From contig JACCTM010000304.1 of the NCBI GenBank assembly GCA_013812385.1, positions 1 through 12,686 of the forward strand: a stretch of 12,686 nucleotides of DNA, read 5' to 3'. This stretch comes from Geodermatophilaceae bacterium. Lineage in GTDB: Bacteria; Actinomycetota; Actinomycetes; Mycobacteriales; Geodermatophilaceae. Position 1 is the stretch's first letter. Each line of letters opens with the position of its first letter. The translations under genes and the position numbers were made by a program. Below the pieces are notes generated by a model, which saw nothing but the letters and a program-made list of their open reading frames with translations, was not told where the DNA came from and did no database searches. Shown here piece by piece: positions 7,095 to 12,686 of the stretch.

Positions 7095-8210
7095 ATGCCC
7101 ACGACGCACGCGCCGACCGCGGATCGACTGGATCGGGCGCAGCGGGCGGTGGCTGAGGCTGGCTGGCAGGCTCTGCTGGTCTCAGCCGGTACGGACATGC
7201 GCTACCTGACCGGATACAACGCCCATGCCTCGGAGCGGCTGACCTGCCTCGTCGTCCCAGCGCAGGGCGCGCCCCTTCTGGTCGTACCTGTGCTGGAGGC
7301 GCCGATGGTCGAGGCCGCAGGCACCACCACCGCCCTGCATGCCTGGTCCGAGACCGACGACCCCTTCGCGGTGGTGGCCGCGCACCTGCGAGAGATCGGC
7401 GCACCGGGCACGGTGGGTATCGGCAACCGGATGTGGGCCGAGCATGTTCGCCAACTCACGTCGGCGACCGAGGCCACCTGGGAGCTGGCCGGGCCGCTGA
7501 TGGCCCAGCTGCGCATGCGCAAGGACGACGCCGAGGCAGCCGCCCTGCTGCGAGCCGGTCAGGCCATCGACCGGGTACACGCGAGGATGGCCGAGTGGCT
7601 GCTGCCCGGGCGGAACGAACGCGAGGTGGGCAAGGACATCGCTGAGGCAATCGTCGCGGAGGGCCATGAGCATGCCGAGTTCATCATCGTCGGCTCCGGA
7701 CCGAACGCCGCCAGTCCGCACCACCTGCTCTCCGATCGGGTCATCGGAGCAGGAGACATGGTGGTGGTGGACATCGGCGGGGTCACCGAGGATGGATACT
7801 GCTCTGACTCGACGCGGACCTACCTCGTCGGCGGTCAGCCCACAACCGAAATGCTCGATTTTTACGCCGTCCTTCAGGCCGCCCAGGACGCGGCCTGCCT
7901 TGCCGTCACACCCGGAGTGACCGCCGAGGCAGTGGACGCCACTGCCAGGGAGATCATCGCCGAGGCGGGCTACGGCCCGAACTTCATCCATCGCACCGGC
8001 CATGGCATCGGTCTCGATGTCCACGAGGATCCCTACATCGTGTCCGGCAACGACCTCCCGCTCGAGCCGGGAATGGCCTTCTCCGTCGAGCCAGGTATCT
8101 ACTTCGCCGGGCGCTTCGGTGCGCGGATCGAGGACATCGTGATCTGTACCGCCGACGGCGTAGCGCGACTCAACGTCGGCACCCGCGATCTCGTGACCTT
8201 GGGCTCCTGA
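7095..8210 (+). CDS. pepE: M24 metallopeptidase, Xaa-Pro dipeptidase/aminopeptidase (PepE/PepQ type)
   Basis: A cytoplasmic dimetal peptidase of the pita-bread fold that releases residues ahead of proline from di- or short peptides. Residues 1-130 form the creatinase-like N-terminal domain (DMRYLTGYNAHASER at 34-48), and 140-371 is the catalytic domain. All five metal ligands are visible: D226 (VDIGG), D238 (CSDSTRTY), H303 (HRTGHGIG), E332 (SVEPGIY) and E346 (ARIEDIV). H310 in VHEDP fits the substrate-binding histidine. The 371-residue length is close to the M. tuberculosis PepE homologue, which also follows the 5'-3' exonuclease gene. ATG 7095 is the first in-frame start after the exonuclease and has no Shine-Dalgarno site. 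The acyl-CoA dehydrogenase begins one base after the stop, so the two are almost certainly co-transcribed. Substrate preference (Xaa-Pro or a general aminopeptidase) is inferred from the family. Confidence 0.95.
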   Translation: MPTTHAPTADRLDRAQRAVAEAGWQALLVSAGTDMRYLTGYNAHASERLTCLVVPAQGAPLLVVPVLEAPMVEAAGTTTALHAWSETDDPFAVVAAHLREIGAPGTVGIGNRMWAEHVRQLTSATEATWELAGPLMAQLRMRKDDAEAAALLRAGQAIDRVHARMAEWLLPGRNEREVGKDIAEAIVAEGHEHAEFIIVGSGPNAASPHHLLSDRVIGAGDMVVVDIGGVTEDGYCSDSTRTYLVGGQPTTEMLDFYAVLQAAQDAACLAVTPGVTAEAVDATAREIIAEAGYGPNFIHRTGHGIGLDVHEDPYIVSGNDLPLEPGMAFSVEPGIYFAGRFGARIEDIVICTADGVARLNVGTRDLVTLGS

Positions 8211-8211
8211 G

Positions 8212-9384
8212 ATGCCGGGAATCCGCGCTCTGCCCAGCGACGAGGCCCGGGCCCTGCTTGACTTGACCGTCGATTTGGCCGACCGGGAACTCCGTCCCCG
8301 AGTCGTGGCCGACGAGAAGGCCGCTCATTTCCCACGGGACGTGTTTTCCGTCCTCGGAGGGGCCGGGCTGCTCGGACTGCCCTATCCGGAGGAGTACGGC
8401 GGGGGCGCCCAGCCCTACGAGGTCTACCTGCAGGTCGTCGAGGAACTCGCCAACGCCTGGCTCGCCGTCGGCCTCGGGGTCAGCGTGCACACGTTGTCAG
8501 CCTTCCCGGTTGCCGCGTTCGGCACCGACCAGCAGCGGCGGGAGTTCCTGCCGGGCATGGTCGGTGGCGACCTGCTGGGGGCGTACTGCCTGTCCGAGAC
8601 CTCCTCGGGCAGCGACGCCGCAGCGTTGCTGACCAGCGCCGCGCGAGACGGCGACGACTACCGCGTCCGCGGCACAAAGGCGTGGGTCACCCACGGGGGC
8701 GTCGCCGACTACTACAACGTCTTCCTCCGTACCGGTGGTCCGGGCGCCGGCGGCATCTCGACCCTGCTGGTCGACGCGGGCACGCCCGGGATGACGCCGC
8801 AGGCCGCCGAGCACAAGATGGGCATGTCCTCCTCGCCGACGGCACAGATCGTGTTCGACGACGCCGCCGTACCCGTTGCTCGGCTCATCGGCGACGAGGG
8901 CGAAGGGTTCCGAATTGCGCTGGCGGCCTTGGACGGTGGACGGCTGGGAATCGCGGCGTGCGCAGTGGGCGTGGCCCAGGCCGCACTTGATTACGCGGTC
9001 GCCTATGCGCGGGAACGCAAACAGTTCGGTCGGTCGATTCTCGACTTCCAGGGTCTGTCCTTCCTCCTGGCCGACCTGGCCACCCAGGTGGCTGCCGCCC
9101 GGGCGCTGTACCTCGACGCCGCCCGTCGCCGCGACGCCGGGCAGCCGTACGGCCCGCATGCGGCGATGGCCAAGCTCTTTGCCACCGACATGGTCATGCG
9201 AGTCACGACCGACGCCGTGCAGGTGCTCGGTGGGGCCGGCTATGTCGAGGACCATCCGACCGAGCGATGGATGCGGGAGGCCAAGGTCCTGCAGATTGTG
9301 GAGGGCACCAACCAGGTTCAGCGACTGGTGATCGCACGCTCCCTGGCCGGCCCGAGACAGGCCACGAGCAGCGGCCGCGCATGA
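8212..9384 (+). CDS. Acyl-CoA dehydrogenase (FAD-dependent)
   Basis: A flavoenzyme catalysing alpha,beta-dehydrogenation of an acyl-CoA thioester in fatty-acid or branched-chain amino-acid breakdown, passing electrons to ETF. The 390-residue product has the normal layout: an N-terminal helical domain (LPYPEEYGG at 56-64), a middle beta domain with the flavin/substrate motif YCLSETSSGSDAA at 125-137 and a tryptophan strand GTKAWVTHG at 154-162, then the C-terminal helical domain with RKQFGRSILDFQ at 269-280 and QVLGGAGYVEDHPTERWMRE at 337-356. The catalytic base is probably E364 in QIVEGTNQVQR, the position used by short-chain and many other family members. Chain length or branched substrate cannot be read. 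ATG 8212 is one base after the peptidase stop, and the end overlaps the Lrp-type regulator as ATGA, so it is likely part of an operon controlled by that regulator. Confidence 0.95.
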   Translation: MPGIRALPSDEARALLDLTVDLADRELRPRVVADEKAAHFPRDVFSVLGGAGLLGLPYPEEYGGGAQPYEVYLQVVEELANAWLAVGLGVSVHTLSAFPVAAFGTDQQRREFLPGMVGGDLLGAYCLSETSSGSDAAALLTSAARDGDDYRVRGTKAWVTHGGVADYYNVFLRTGGPGAGGISTLLVDAGTPGMTPQAAEHKMGMSSSPTAQIVFDDAAVPVARLIGDEGEGFRIALAALDGGRLGIAACAVGVAQAALDYAVAYARERKQFGRSILDFQGLSFLLADLATQVAAARALYLDAARRRDAGQPYGPHAAMAKLFATDMVMRVTTDAVQVLGGAGYVEDHPTERWMREAKVLQIVEGTNQVQRLVIARSLAGPRQATSSGRA

Positions 9385-9830
9385 CCGACGCGCAGAAGGT
9401 GGACCGCGAGCTGCTCGCGGCCTTGATCCGCGACGGCCGGACAAGCCTCACCGATCTGGCCGAGCGGGTGGGCCTGTCGGTCTCAGCCGTGCACCAGAGG
9501 GTGCGCCGTCTGGAGAAGCAGGGGTTGATCACCGGGTACGTCGCCCATGTCCGTCCTGACCTGGTCGGGCTGCCGCTGACCGCGTTCGTGTCCATCACTC
9601 CGACCGATCACGCGGCTCCCGACGACGCGCCGGAACGGCTGGCCCACCTCGAGGCGATCGAGGCGTGTCACTCGGTCGCGGGGGAGGAGAGCTACATCCT
9701 CAAGGTACGAGTGGCCAGTCCGGAGAAATTGGAGTTGCTGCTGCAGGAGATCCGGGCCGCGGCCGGCGTGTCCACCCGTACGACGGTCGTGCTGTCCACG
9801 CCGTACGAACACCGGCCTCTGCCCCTGTGA
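9381..9830 (+). CDS. Lrp/AsnC-family transcriptional regulator
   Basis: A one-component regulator that binds DNA through an N-terminal winged helix-turn-helix and usually senses an amino acid through its C-terminal RAM domain. The 149-residue product has VDRELLAALIRDGR at 7-20, the helix-turn-helix TSLTDLAERVGLSVSAVHQRVRRLEKQG split over 21-48, and a RAM domain from about 66 to 140 with the typical HSVAGEESYILKVRV at 97-111. The length is normal for the family. The start ATG 9381 overlaps the acyl-CoA dehydrogenase stop (ATGA). The frame is open further upstream, but that part is antisense to no known domain and lies inside the dehydrogenase gene. Overlap with a catabolic gene suggests it controls the peptidase-dehydrogenase run, perhaps in response to an amino acid. 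Control of the esterases downstream is possible. Confidence 0.94.
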   Translation: MTDAQKVDRELLAALIRDGRTSLTDLAERVGLSVSAVHQRVRRLEKQGLITGYVAHVRPDLVGLPLTAFVSITPTDHAAPDDAPERLAHLEAIEACHSVAGEESYILKVRVASPEKLELLLQEIRAAAGVSTRTTVVLSTPYEHRPLPL

Positions 9831-9860
9831 GCGAGCATCGAGCGAGGAGCGCAGCGAACA
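9829..9860 (+). repeat. GAGCGA-rich intergenic repeat of a type common in actinobacteria
   Basis: The sequence beginning on the last two bases of the Lrp-type gene stop codon reads GAGCGAGC at 9829-9836, ATC at 9837-9839, then GAGCGAGGAGCGCAGCGAAC from 9840 to 9859. From memory, near-identical GAGCGAGGAGCGCAGCGA units are scattered between and at the ends of genes in several actinobacterial genera, often overlapping a stop or start codon. Only one copy lies in this window, so its repeated nature cannot be shown here. It fills most of the gap between regulator and esterase. Confidence 0.45.
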
Positions 9861-9885
9861 GCCGGCCGGAGACCGTGATGACATC

Positions 9886-10965
9886 GTGAGGGCTGCGACC
9901 GTTGTCGGTGAGGAACTGGCCGGGCCACAAGTCTCTGCCGAGCGGGTGGTGTTCAGCTTCTCCGATCCCGATCGGGTGCTGTCCGGTGTACGGCTGGCAC
10001 CAGGGTTGTCCACGTCGACGCCACTGGACTTCCGACGCACTAGCACTGGCTGGGGGCTGAACTTCCTCCGGCCACCGGTACAGCGGATGGAGTACAAACT
10101 CACCCTCGCCCACGCCCACGGCGGCTACGAGGACATCATCGACCCGACAAATCCGCTGACCGCGCCGGGTGCCTTCGGGGACAAATCGGTCATCTTGTTT
10201 CCGGGATACGTCGAGCCGACCTGGCTGAGCGCACCGGCCGTGGCTGGAGACCACACAACACTCAGCGTGCCGGCCCGAGGGCTCGGCGGATCGGTCGACG
10301 CGCTGCTGTGGTCGCCGGAGGGTTCGTCGCCGGAGGAGCCGATGCCGCTGCTCGTCGCGCATGACGGCCCTGAGTACGAGCGGATGGCCGGCCTGACCCG
10401 GTTCGTCGGGGCGCTGATCACCACGGAGAGGGTTCGGGCCTTCCGGGTGGCTCTGGTTGCGCCGGGGTCACGCAACGAGTGGTACTCGGCCAAGAACGCC
10501 TACGCCCGTGCGCTGGTCGACGGTGTCCTGCCGGAGATCGCTGACCTCGTGAGAGTGCAGGACCGCGTGGTCGGCATCGGCTCGAGTTTGGGAGCACTGG
10601 CGATGCTGCATGCACACCGTCTGTACCCCAATGCTTTTGGTGGCCTGTTTCTGCAATCCGGTTCGTTCTTCGACAGCCGCCTAGACCCTCAGGAACGCAA
10701 CTTTTCCCGGTTCGTCCGACTGACCCAGTTCGTGCTTACCACCCGGCGGCCGGCGGCCGATCCGCATCCGATCCCGGTCGTGCTGACCTGCGGTGCGGCT
10801 GAGGAGAATCTCGGCAACAATCGGCAGATGACCGGGGCTCTTCTGGCCCAGGGGTATCCCGCTCGGATGGTCGAGGTCGCTGACGCGCACAATTTCATCG
10901 CCTGGCGGGATGCTCTCGATCCGGCGCTCACCGATCTGCTCACGACCGTGTGGCCACCCGGATGA
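9886..10965 (+). CDS. Enterochelin-esterase-like alpha/beta hydrolase (Fes family, COG2382-like)
   Basis: An esterase-fold protein of 359 residues. The N-terminal 125 residues fit the immunoglobulin-like cap of Fes-type esterases (MEYKLTLAHAHGGYEDIIDPTNP at 68-90, split by position: MEYKLTL, then DIIDPTNP). The hydrolase domain spans about 135-359, with PLLVAHDGPEY at 154-164, a nucleophile elbow GIGSSLGAL at 230-238 (S234), an acidic candidate E306/E307 in CGAAEENLGNN, and H335 in VADAHNFIAWRDAL. The triad therefore looks intact. The substrate is unknown. There is no siderophore gene in view, so a siderophore role should not be assumed. GTG 9886 is the earliest sensible start. GTG 9946 or 9949 are alternatives because no strong Shine-Dalgarno site is present. 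It overlaps the second esterase as ATGA, so the two are translated together. Confidence 0.85.
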   Translation: MRAATVVGEELAGPQVSAERVVFSFSDPDRVLSGVRLAPGLSTSTPLDFRRTSTGWGLNFLRPPVQRMEYKLTLAHAHGGYEDIIDPTNPLTAPGAFGDKSVILFPGYVEPTWLSAPAVAGDHTTLSVPARGLGGSVDALLWSPEGSSPEEPMPLLVAHDGPEYERMAGLTRFVGALITTERVRAFRVALVAPGSRNEWYSAKNAYARALVDGVLPEIADLVRVQDRVVGIGSSLGALAMLHAHRLYPNAFGGLFLQSGSFFDSRLDPQERNFSRFVRLTQFVLTTRRPAADPHPIPVVLTCGAAEENLGNNRQMTGALLAQGYPARMVEVADAHNFIAWRDALDPALTDLLTTVWPPG

Positions 10966-11708
10966 CCCGTCGAGTCGAAGTGCAGGTGCCGGCTCCGTTG
11001 CTCGGCGGCTCGGGAACGTTGGTGGTGCACGGCCATTACGGCAGACCGTTCCTCGTTTTCGCCTCAGAGCAGGGTCGTGCGGTCGATTTCGAGAACAACG
11101 GCATGGTCGATGCCGTACAAGACTTGCTCGATGCCGGCCGGGCGAAGTTGTTCTGCGTTGATGCCCATGATGCGGCCACCTGGTCCAACGATGACATTCC
11201 GCTCGAAGAGCGAGCCCGCCGACACCAGGAGTTCGAATCCTGGATCGTGCATGAGGTCGTGCCGCTGATCGACTCCGATTGTGGTGGGCGCCAAGACATG
11301 GCCACGGTCGGGGCCTCGATGGGCGCCTTCCATGCTGTCCTGTTCGCCCTCCGCAGGGCGGATCTGTTTCCGCTGGCCATCGGGCTGTCGGGCAACTACG
11401 ACCCGTCGTCATGGAACGCCTGGGGTGAGCGGGGGAGCGCCGCGTACTTCCACAACCCCACCGATTTCGTTCCGCATCTCGACGGCGAGCACCTGGACTG
11501 GCTGCGGTCGCGGCTATCCGTGCAACTGGTCGTCGGCCAAGGCCAGTGGGAGGACACCACCGGCTCGTTGCCCTCGACGCGGCACATCGCAGGTCTGCTG
11601 CAGAACAAGCGTATTCGCTGTGAGATAGACGAATGGGGACACGACGTCCCGCACGACTGGCCATCTTGGCGGCGTCAGTTCGCCCACCACCTCCCGCGCT
11701 TCTGCTGA
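10962..11708 (+). CDS. COG4947-like esterase/alpha-beta hydrolase
   Basis: A compact 248-residue hydrolase of the poorly characterised COG4947 esterase group. The nucleophile elbow is VGASMGAFHA at 116-125 (S119), followed by LSGNYDPS at 142-149. GQGQWEDT at 192-199 supplies an acidic residue (E197/D198), and EWGHDVPHDWPSWR at 224-237 supplies the histidine (H227 or H231). The final block closely resembles the WGHDV-HDWPWW ending I recall for this family. No signal peptide or membrane segment is seen, so it is probably cytoplasmic. ATG 10962 was chosen because it overlaps the stop of the first esterase (ATGA); GTG 10950 is also in frame and would add four residues. In other genomes I recall this family beside an ATP-grasp protein, matching the partial gene at the window end. 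Confidence 0.85.
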   Translation: MTRRVEVQVPAPLLGGSGTLVVHGHYGRPFLVFASEQGRAVDFENNGMVDAVQDLLDAGRAKLFCVDAHDAATWSNDDIPLEERARRHQEFESWIVHEVVPLIDSDCGGRQDMATVGASMGAFHAVLFALRRADLFPLAIGLSGNYDPSSWNAWGERGSAAYFHNPTDFVPHLDGEHLDWLRSRLSVQLVVGQGQWEDTTGSLPSTRHIAGLLQNKRIRCEIDEWGHDVPHDWPSWRRQFAHHLPRFC

Positions 11709-11854
11709 CTCTGCGGAAGCCGGCCGATGTTGCGCAGCTGGAGGAGACACTCGACGTGCTGCGCGTCAGCACCGTCGCGACGCCCCGGCCCTGTTCGGTC
11801 AGTCATGGCAGGGTGTGCAGCCATAACCGCTTCACCGGTGCTAATGTGCAGATC
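11709..11854 (+). other. 146-base spacer upstream of the toxin-antitoxin pair, possible remnant coding sequence
   Basis: The antitoxin frame stays open through this whole spacer, back to 11633. The stretch around 11718-11780 would encode RKPADVAQLEETLDVLRVST, which looks helix-forming, but it matches nothing I recognise and has no start signal of its own. No intrinsic terminator for the esterase operon is visible. The right end holds the antitoxin promoter elements. I see nothing else in it. Confidence 0.3.
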
Positions 11855-11863
11855 ATGCCTGCA
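11833..11863 (+). promoter_or_regulatory. vapBC promoter and candidate autoregulatory operator
   Basis: An extended -10 element, TG (11839-11840), C, TAATGT (11842-11847), lies 7 bases before ATG 11855, and no Shine-Dalgarno site precedes that ATG, so the transcript may be leaderless. Two inverted repeats surround it: the perfect palindrome CACCGGTG at 11833-11840, and TGCAG (11847-11851) with CTGCA (11859-11863) around a 7-base spacer over the start codon. RHH antitoxins of this class usually repress their own promoter by binding such repeats. No good -35 box is seen, which an extended -10 can tolerate. Confidence 0.45.
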
Positions 11864-12088
11864 ATCACGATTCGAGACGTCACGGCGGCGACTCGGGACG
11901 AACTCGCCTCGCGCGCCGCTCGAAAGGGCCAGTCGCTCCAGCAGTTCTTGCGGGGCGAGCTGGAGGCGATGGCAGAGCGTCCGGATCGAGCGGCGGTTCT
12001 GGAAAGGATCCGAAAGCGCAAGGATGCCACCGGCTCCCGATTGTCGGCCAAAGAAATCCTGGCTGAACTGGACGCCGACCGTCGGTGA
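11855..12088 (+). CDS. vapB: FitA/VapB-like antitoxin, ribbon-helix-helix type
   Basis: The 77-residue product has an N-terminal ribbon-helix-helix: the strand ITIRDV at 4-9, helix TRDELASRAARKG at 13-25 and helix SLQQFLRGELEAMA at 27-40. It is followed by a charged C-terminal tail (LSAKEILAELDADRR at 63-77) that would wrap round the toxin. Antitoxins of this type neutralise a PIN-domain RNase and repress their own operon as a complex with it. The start ATG 11855 gives the usual MPAITIRD beginning. GTG 11846 is in frame and would add three residues. The stop overlaps the toxin start as GTGA (12085-12088), which couples translation. It is transcribed in the same direction as the esterases but has its own predicted promoter. 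Confidence 0.9.
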   Translation: MPAITIRDVTAATRDELASRAARKGQSLQQFLRGELEAMAERPDRAAVLERIRKRKDATGSRLSAKEILAELDADRR

Positions 12089-12501
12089 GTCAGCTCCCCC
12101 CGAGTGTGGTCGTGGACGCGTCCGTAGTGGTCTCGTCACTGATCGACGGTGGCAAACTCGGACGTTGGGCCGAGGACCTGTTGACAGTCGAGACGCTCCA
12201 CGCGCCGCACGTGCTCCCCGCCGAAGTTGCCAACGTCCTACGTCGAGCGCTGCGCCGTGGCGTCGTCGACCAGACCGTTGTCGCCCAAGCCTGGGCGGAT
12301 CTCGAGGATCTGGGCCTTGTGCTCTACGACTTCCTTCCGTTCCGGCGCAGAGCCTGGGAACTACGCGAGAACGTGAGCAGCTATGACGCTTGGTACATCG
12401 CTCTGGCAGAGGCGCTCGACGCTCCGTTGGCCACTCTGGATCGGCGGCTGGAACGCGCGCCGGGCATTCGCTGCCAGATCCTGTCCGCAGAGTGCGGTTG
12501 A
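12085..12501 (+). CDS. vapC: VapC-type toxin, PIN-domain ribonuclease
   Basis: A 138-residue PIN-domain protein, expected to be a Mg/Mn-dependent endoribonuclease that blocks translation by cutting tRNA, rRNA or mRNA when released from its antitoxin. The four acidic active-site residues are present: D11 in VVVDASVVV, E47 in LPAEVANVLRR, D101 in SSYDAWYIALAEAL and D119 in LATLDRRLERA. The toxin therefore looks intact. The GTG 12085 start overlaps the antitoxin stop, the usual vapBC arrangement. The C-terminal CQILSAECG is short and normal. The RNA target cannot be predicted. Position between a COG4947-like esterase and a ligase start suggests the pair was inserted into an existing gene cluster. 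Confidence 0.93.
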   Translation: MSQLPPSVVVDASVVVSSLIDGGKLGRWAEDLLTVETLHAPHVLPAEVANVLRRALRRGVVDQTVVAQAWADLEDLGLVLYDFLPFRRRAWELRENVSSYDAWYIALAEALDAPLATLDRRLERAPGIRCQILSAECG

Positions 12502-12538
12502 CTCCTGCGGCAGCCACGCACCTGGCAGCGTAACCGCA

Positions 12539-12548
12539 CACACGTGTG
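12539..12548 (+). promoter_or_regulatory. Perfect 10-base palindrome upstream of the last gene
   Basis: CACACGTGTG at 12539-12548 is a perfect palindrome lying 15 bases before the Shine-Dalgarno site of the last gene. It could be a regulator binding site in the 75-base vapC-ligase spacer. No protein can be assigned to it and no convincing promoter hexamers accompany it. Confidence 0.25.
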
Positions 12549-12562
12549 CCGCTTCGACAACT

Positions 12563-12570
12563 AAGGAGGG
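12563..12570 (+). promoter_or_regulatory. Strong ribosome binding site of the last gene
   Basis: AAGGAGGG at 12563-12570 is the best Shine-Dalgarno match in the window. It decides the start: GTG 12577 is 7 bases from GGAGG, while GTG 12571 and TTG 12574 are too close. Confidence 0.8.
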
Positions 12571-12576
12571 GTGTTG

Positions 12577-12686
12577 GTGGGCCAGCTTGACACCAAGCAC
12601 CTGATCGGCCTGTTGCTCGGTGCGGAGGAGGACTGGCCGCGGGCATTCGAAGAACTCCTTGCCCGGGTTGGCCCGATCCGTACCAC
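12577..12686 (+). CDS. N-terminus of a probable ATP-grasp ligase (3' end outside the window)
   Basis: Thirty-six codons are visible from GTG 12577, reading MGQLDTKHLIGLLLGAEEDW over 1-20, then PRAFEELLARVGPIRT. The block IGLLLGAEEDWPRAFEELL resembles the LLG-E-DWP-AFE beginning that I recall for a family of uncharacterised ATP-grasp proteins encoded beside COG4947-like esterases. ATP-grasp enzymes join a carboxylate to an amine or thiol through an acyl-phosphate. The catalytic region lies beyond the window, so this is a name from the N-terminus and the neighbours only. A strong Shine-Dalgarno site sets the start. The vapBC pair and a 75-base spacer separate it from the esterases. Confidence 0.5.
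   Translation, partial: MGQLDTKHLIGLLLGAEEDWPRAFEELLARVGPIRT

Noticed and set aside
7015..7404. Long N-terminal extension of the exonuclease frame on the reverse strand
   Set aside because: The extra 130 residues are Arg/Pro-rich and antisense to the peptidase gene; the nuclease fold begins at LMLLDSASLYFR just after GTG 7014.
9267..9380. Upstream extension of the Lrp-type regulator frame
   Set aside because: It lies wholly within the acyl-CoA dehydrogenase C-terminus, and ATG 9381 gives the standard family length with an ATGA overlap.
8497..9444. Reverse-strand open frame of 315 residues
   Set aside because: It is a shadow of the acyl-CoA dehydrogenase, caused by GC-rich third positions; no motif and no start signal.
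11225..11243. A stem CCAGGA/TCCTGG with loop GTTCGAA that looks like a tRNA T-arm
   Set aside because: It lies inside the well-supported COG4947-like esterase gene, the loop register is shifted by one from a real T-loop, and no acceptor, D or anticodon arm surrounds it.
10681..11772. Reverse-strand open frame of 363 residues across both esterases
   Set aside because: It is a shadow frame: Arg/Ser-rich, no recognisable domain, and opposite two overlapping genes with catalytic motifs.
12498..12536. TTGACT at 12498-12503 as a -35 box for the last gene
   Set aside because: No -10-like hexamer lies at 16-19 bases; the nearest TAACCG is 27 bases away.
11675..12646. Reverse-strand open frame of 323 residues across vapBC
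   Set aside because: The composition is Arg/Pro/Ser-rich with no domain, and it runs antisense to two genes with intact family motifs.

Overview
The window comes from a high-GC Gram-positive bacterium (Actinomycetota, class Actinomycetes). The evidence is the GC-rich third-codon bias, the frequent GTG starts, and the order tatA - tatC - helY - DUF4333 membrane protein - (reverse strand) 5'-3' exonuclease - M24 peptidase. As I recall it, this is the Mycobacterium tuberculosis block Rv2094c to Rv2089c, with a lipid kinase gene added here between tatC and helY. I cannot name the genus.

Region 1 (1-6089, + strand) is the conserved core: the tail of a TatA-like protein, complete TatC, a DagK-type lipid kinase, a Ski2/Mtr4-like helicase (HelY) and a DUF4333 membrane protein with a long low-complexity N-terminus. 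Region 2 (6097-7014, - strand) is a stand-alone 5'-3' exonuclease of the polymerase-I N-domain type. It converges on the DUF4333 gene (7 bp between stops) and diverges from the peptidase gene (80 bp apart).

Region 3 (7095-9830, + strand) is a tight run: M24 aminopeptidase/Xaa-Pro dipeptidase, acyl-CoA dehydrogenase (1-bp gap) and an Lrp/AsnC regulator (ATGA overlap). This suggests a catabolic unit with a local amino-acid-responsive regulator. A 55-bp gap holding a GAGCGA-rich repeat separates it from region 4.

Region 4 (9886-12686) is the most interesting part. Two different alpha/beta-hydrolase esterases overlap by ATGA: a Fes-like one and a COG4947-like one. Further on, a reading frame that looks like the N-terminus of an ATP-grasp ligase begins behind a strong Shine-Dalgarno site and runs off the window. 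This looks like an uncharacterised hydrolase/ligase metabolite pathway. A complete VapBC-type toxin-antitoxin pair (FitA-like antitoxin, PIN-domain toxin) with its own extended -10 promoter sits between the esterases and the ligase, apparently as an insertion. No rRNA, tRNA, CRISPR array, transposase or prophage gene is visible, and no gene-free stretch exceeds 300 bases.
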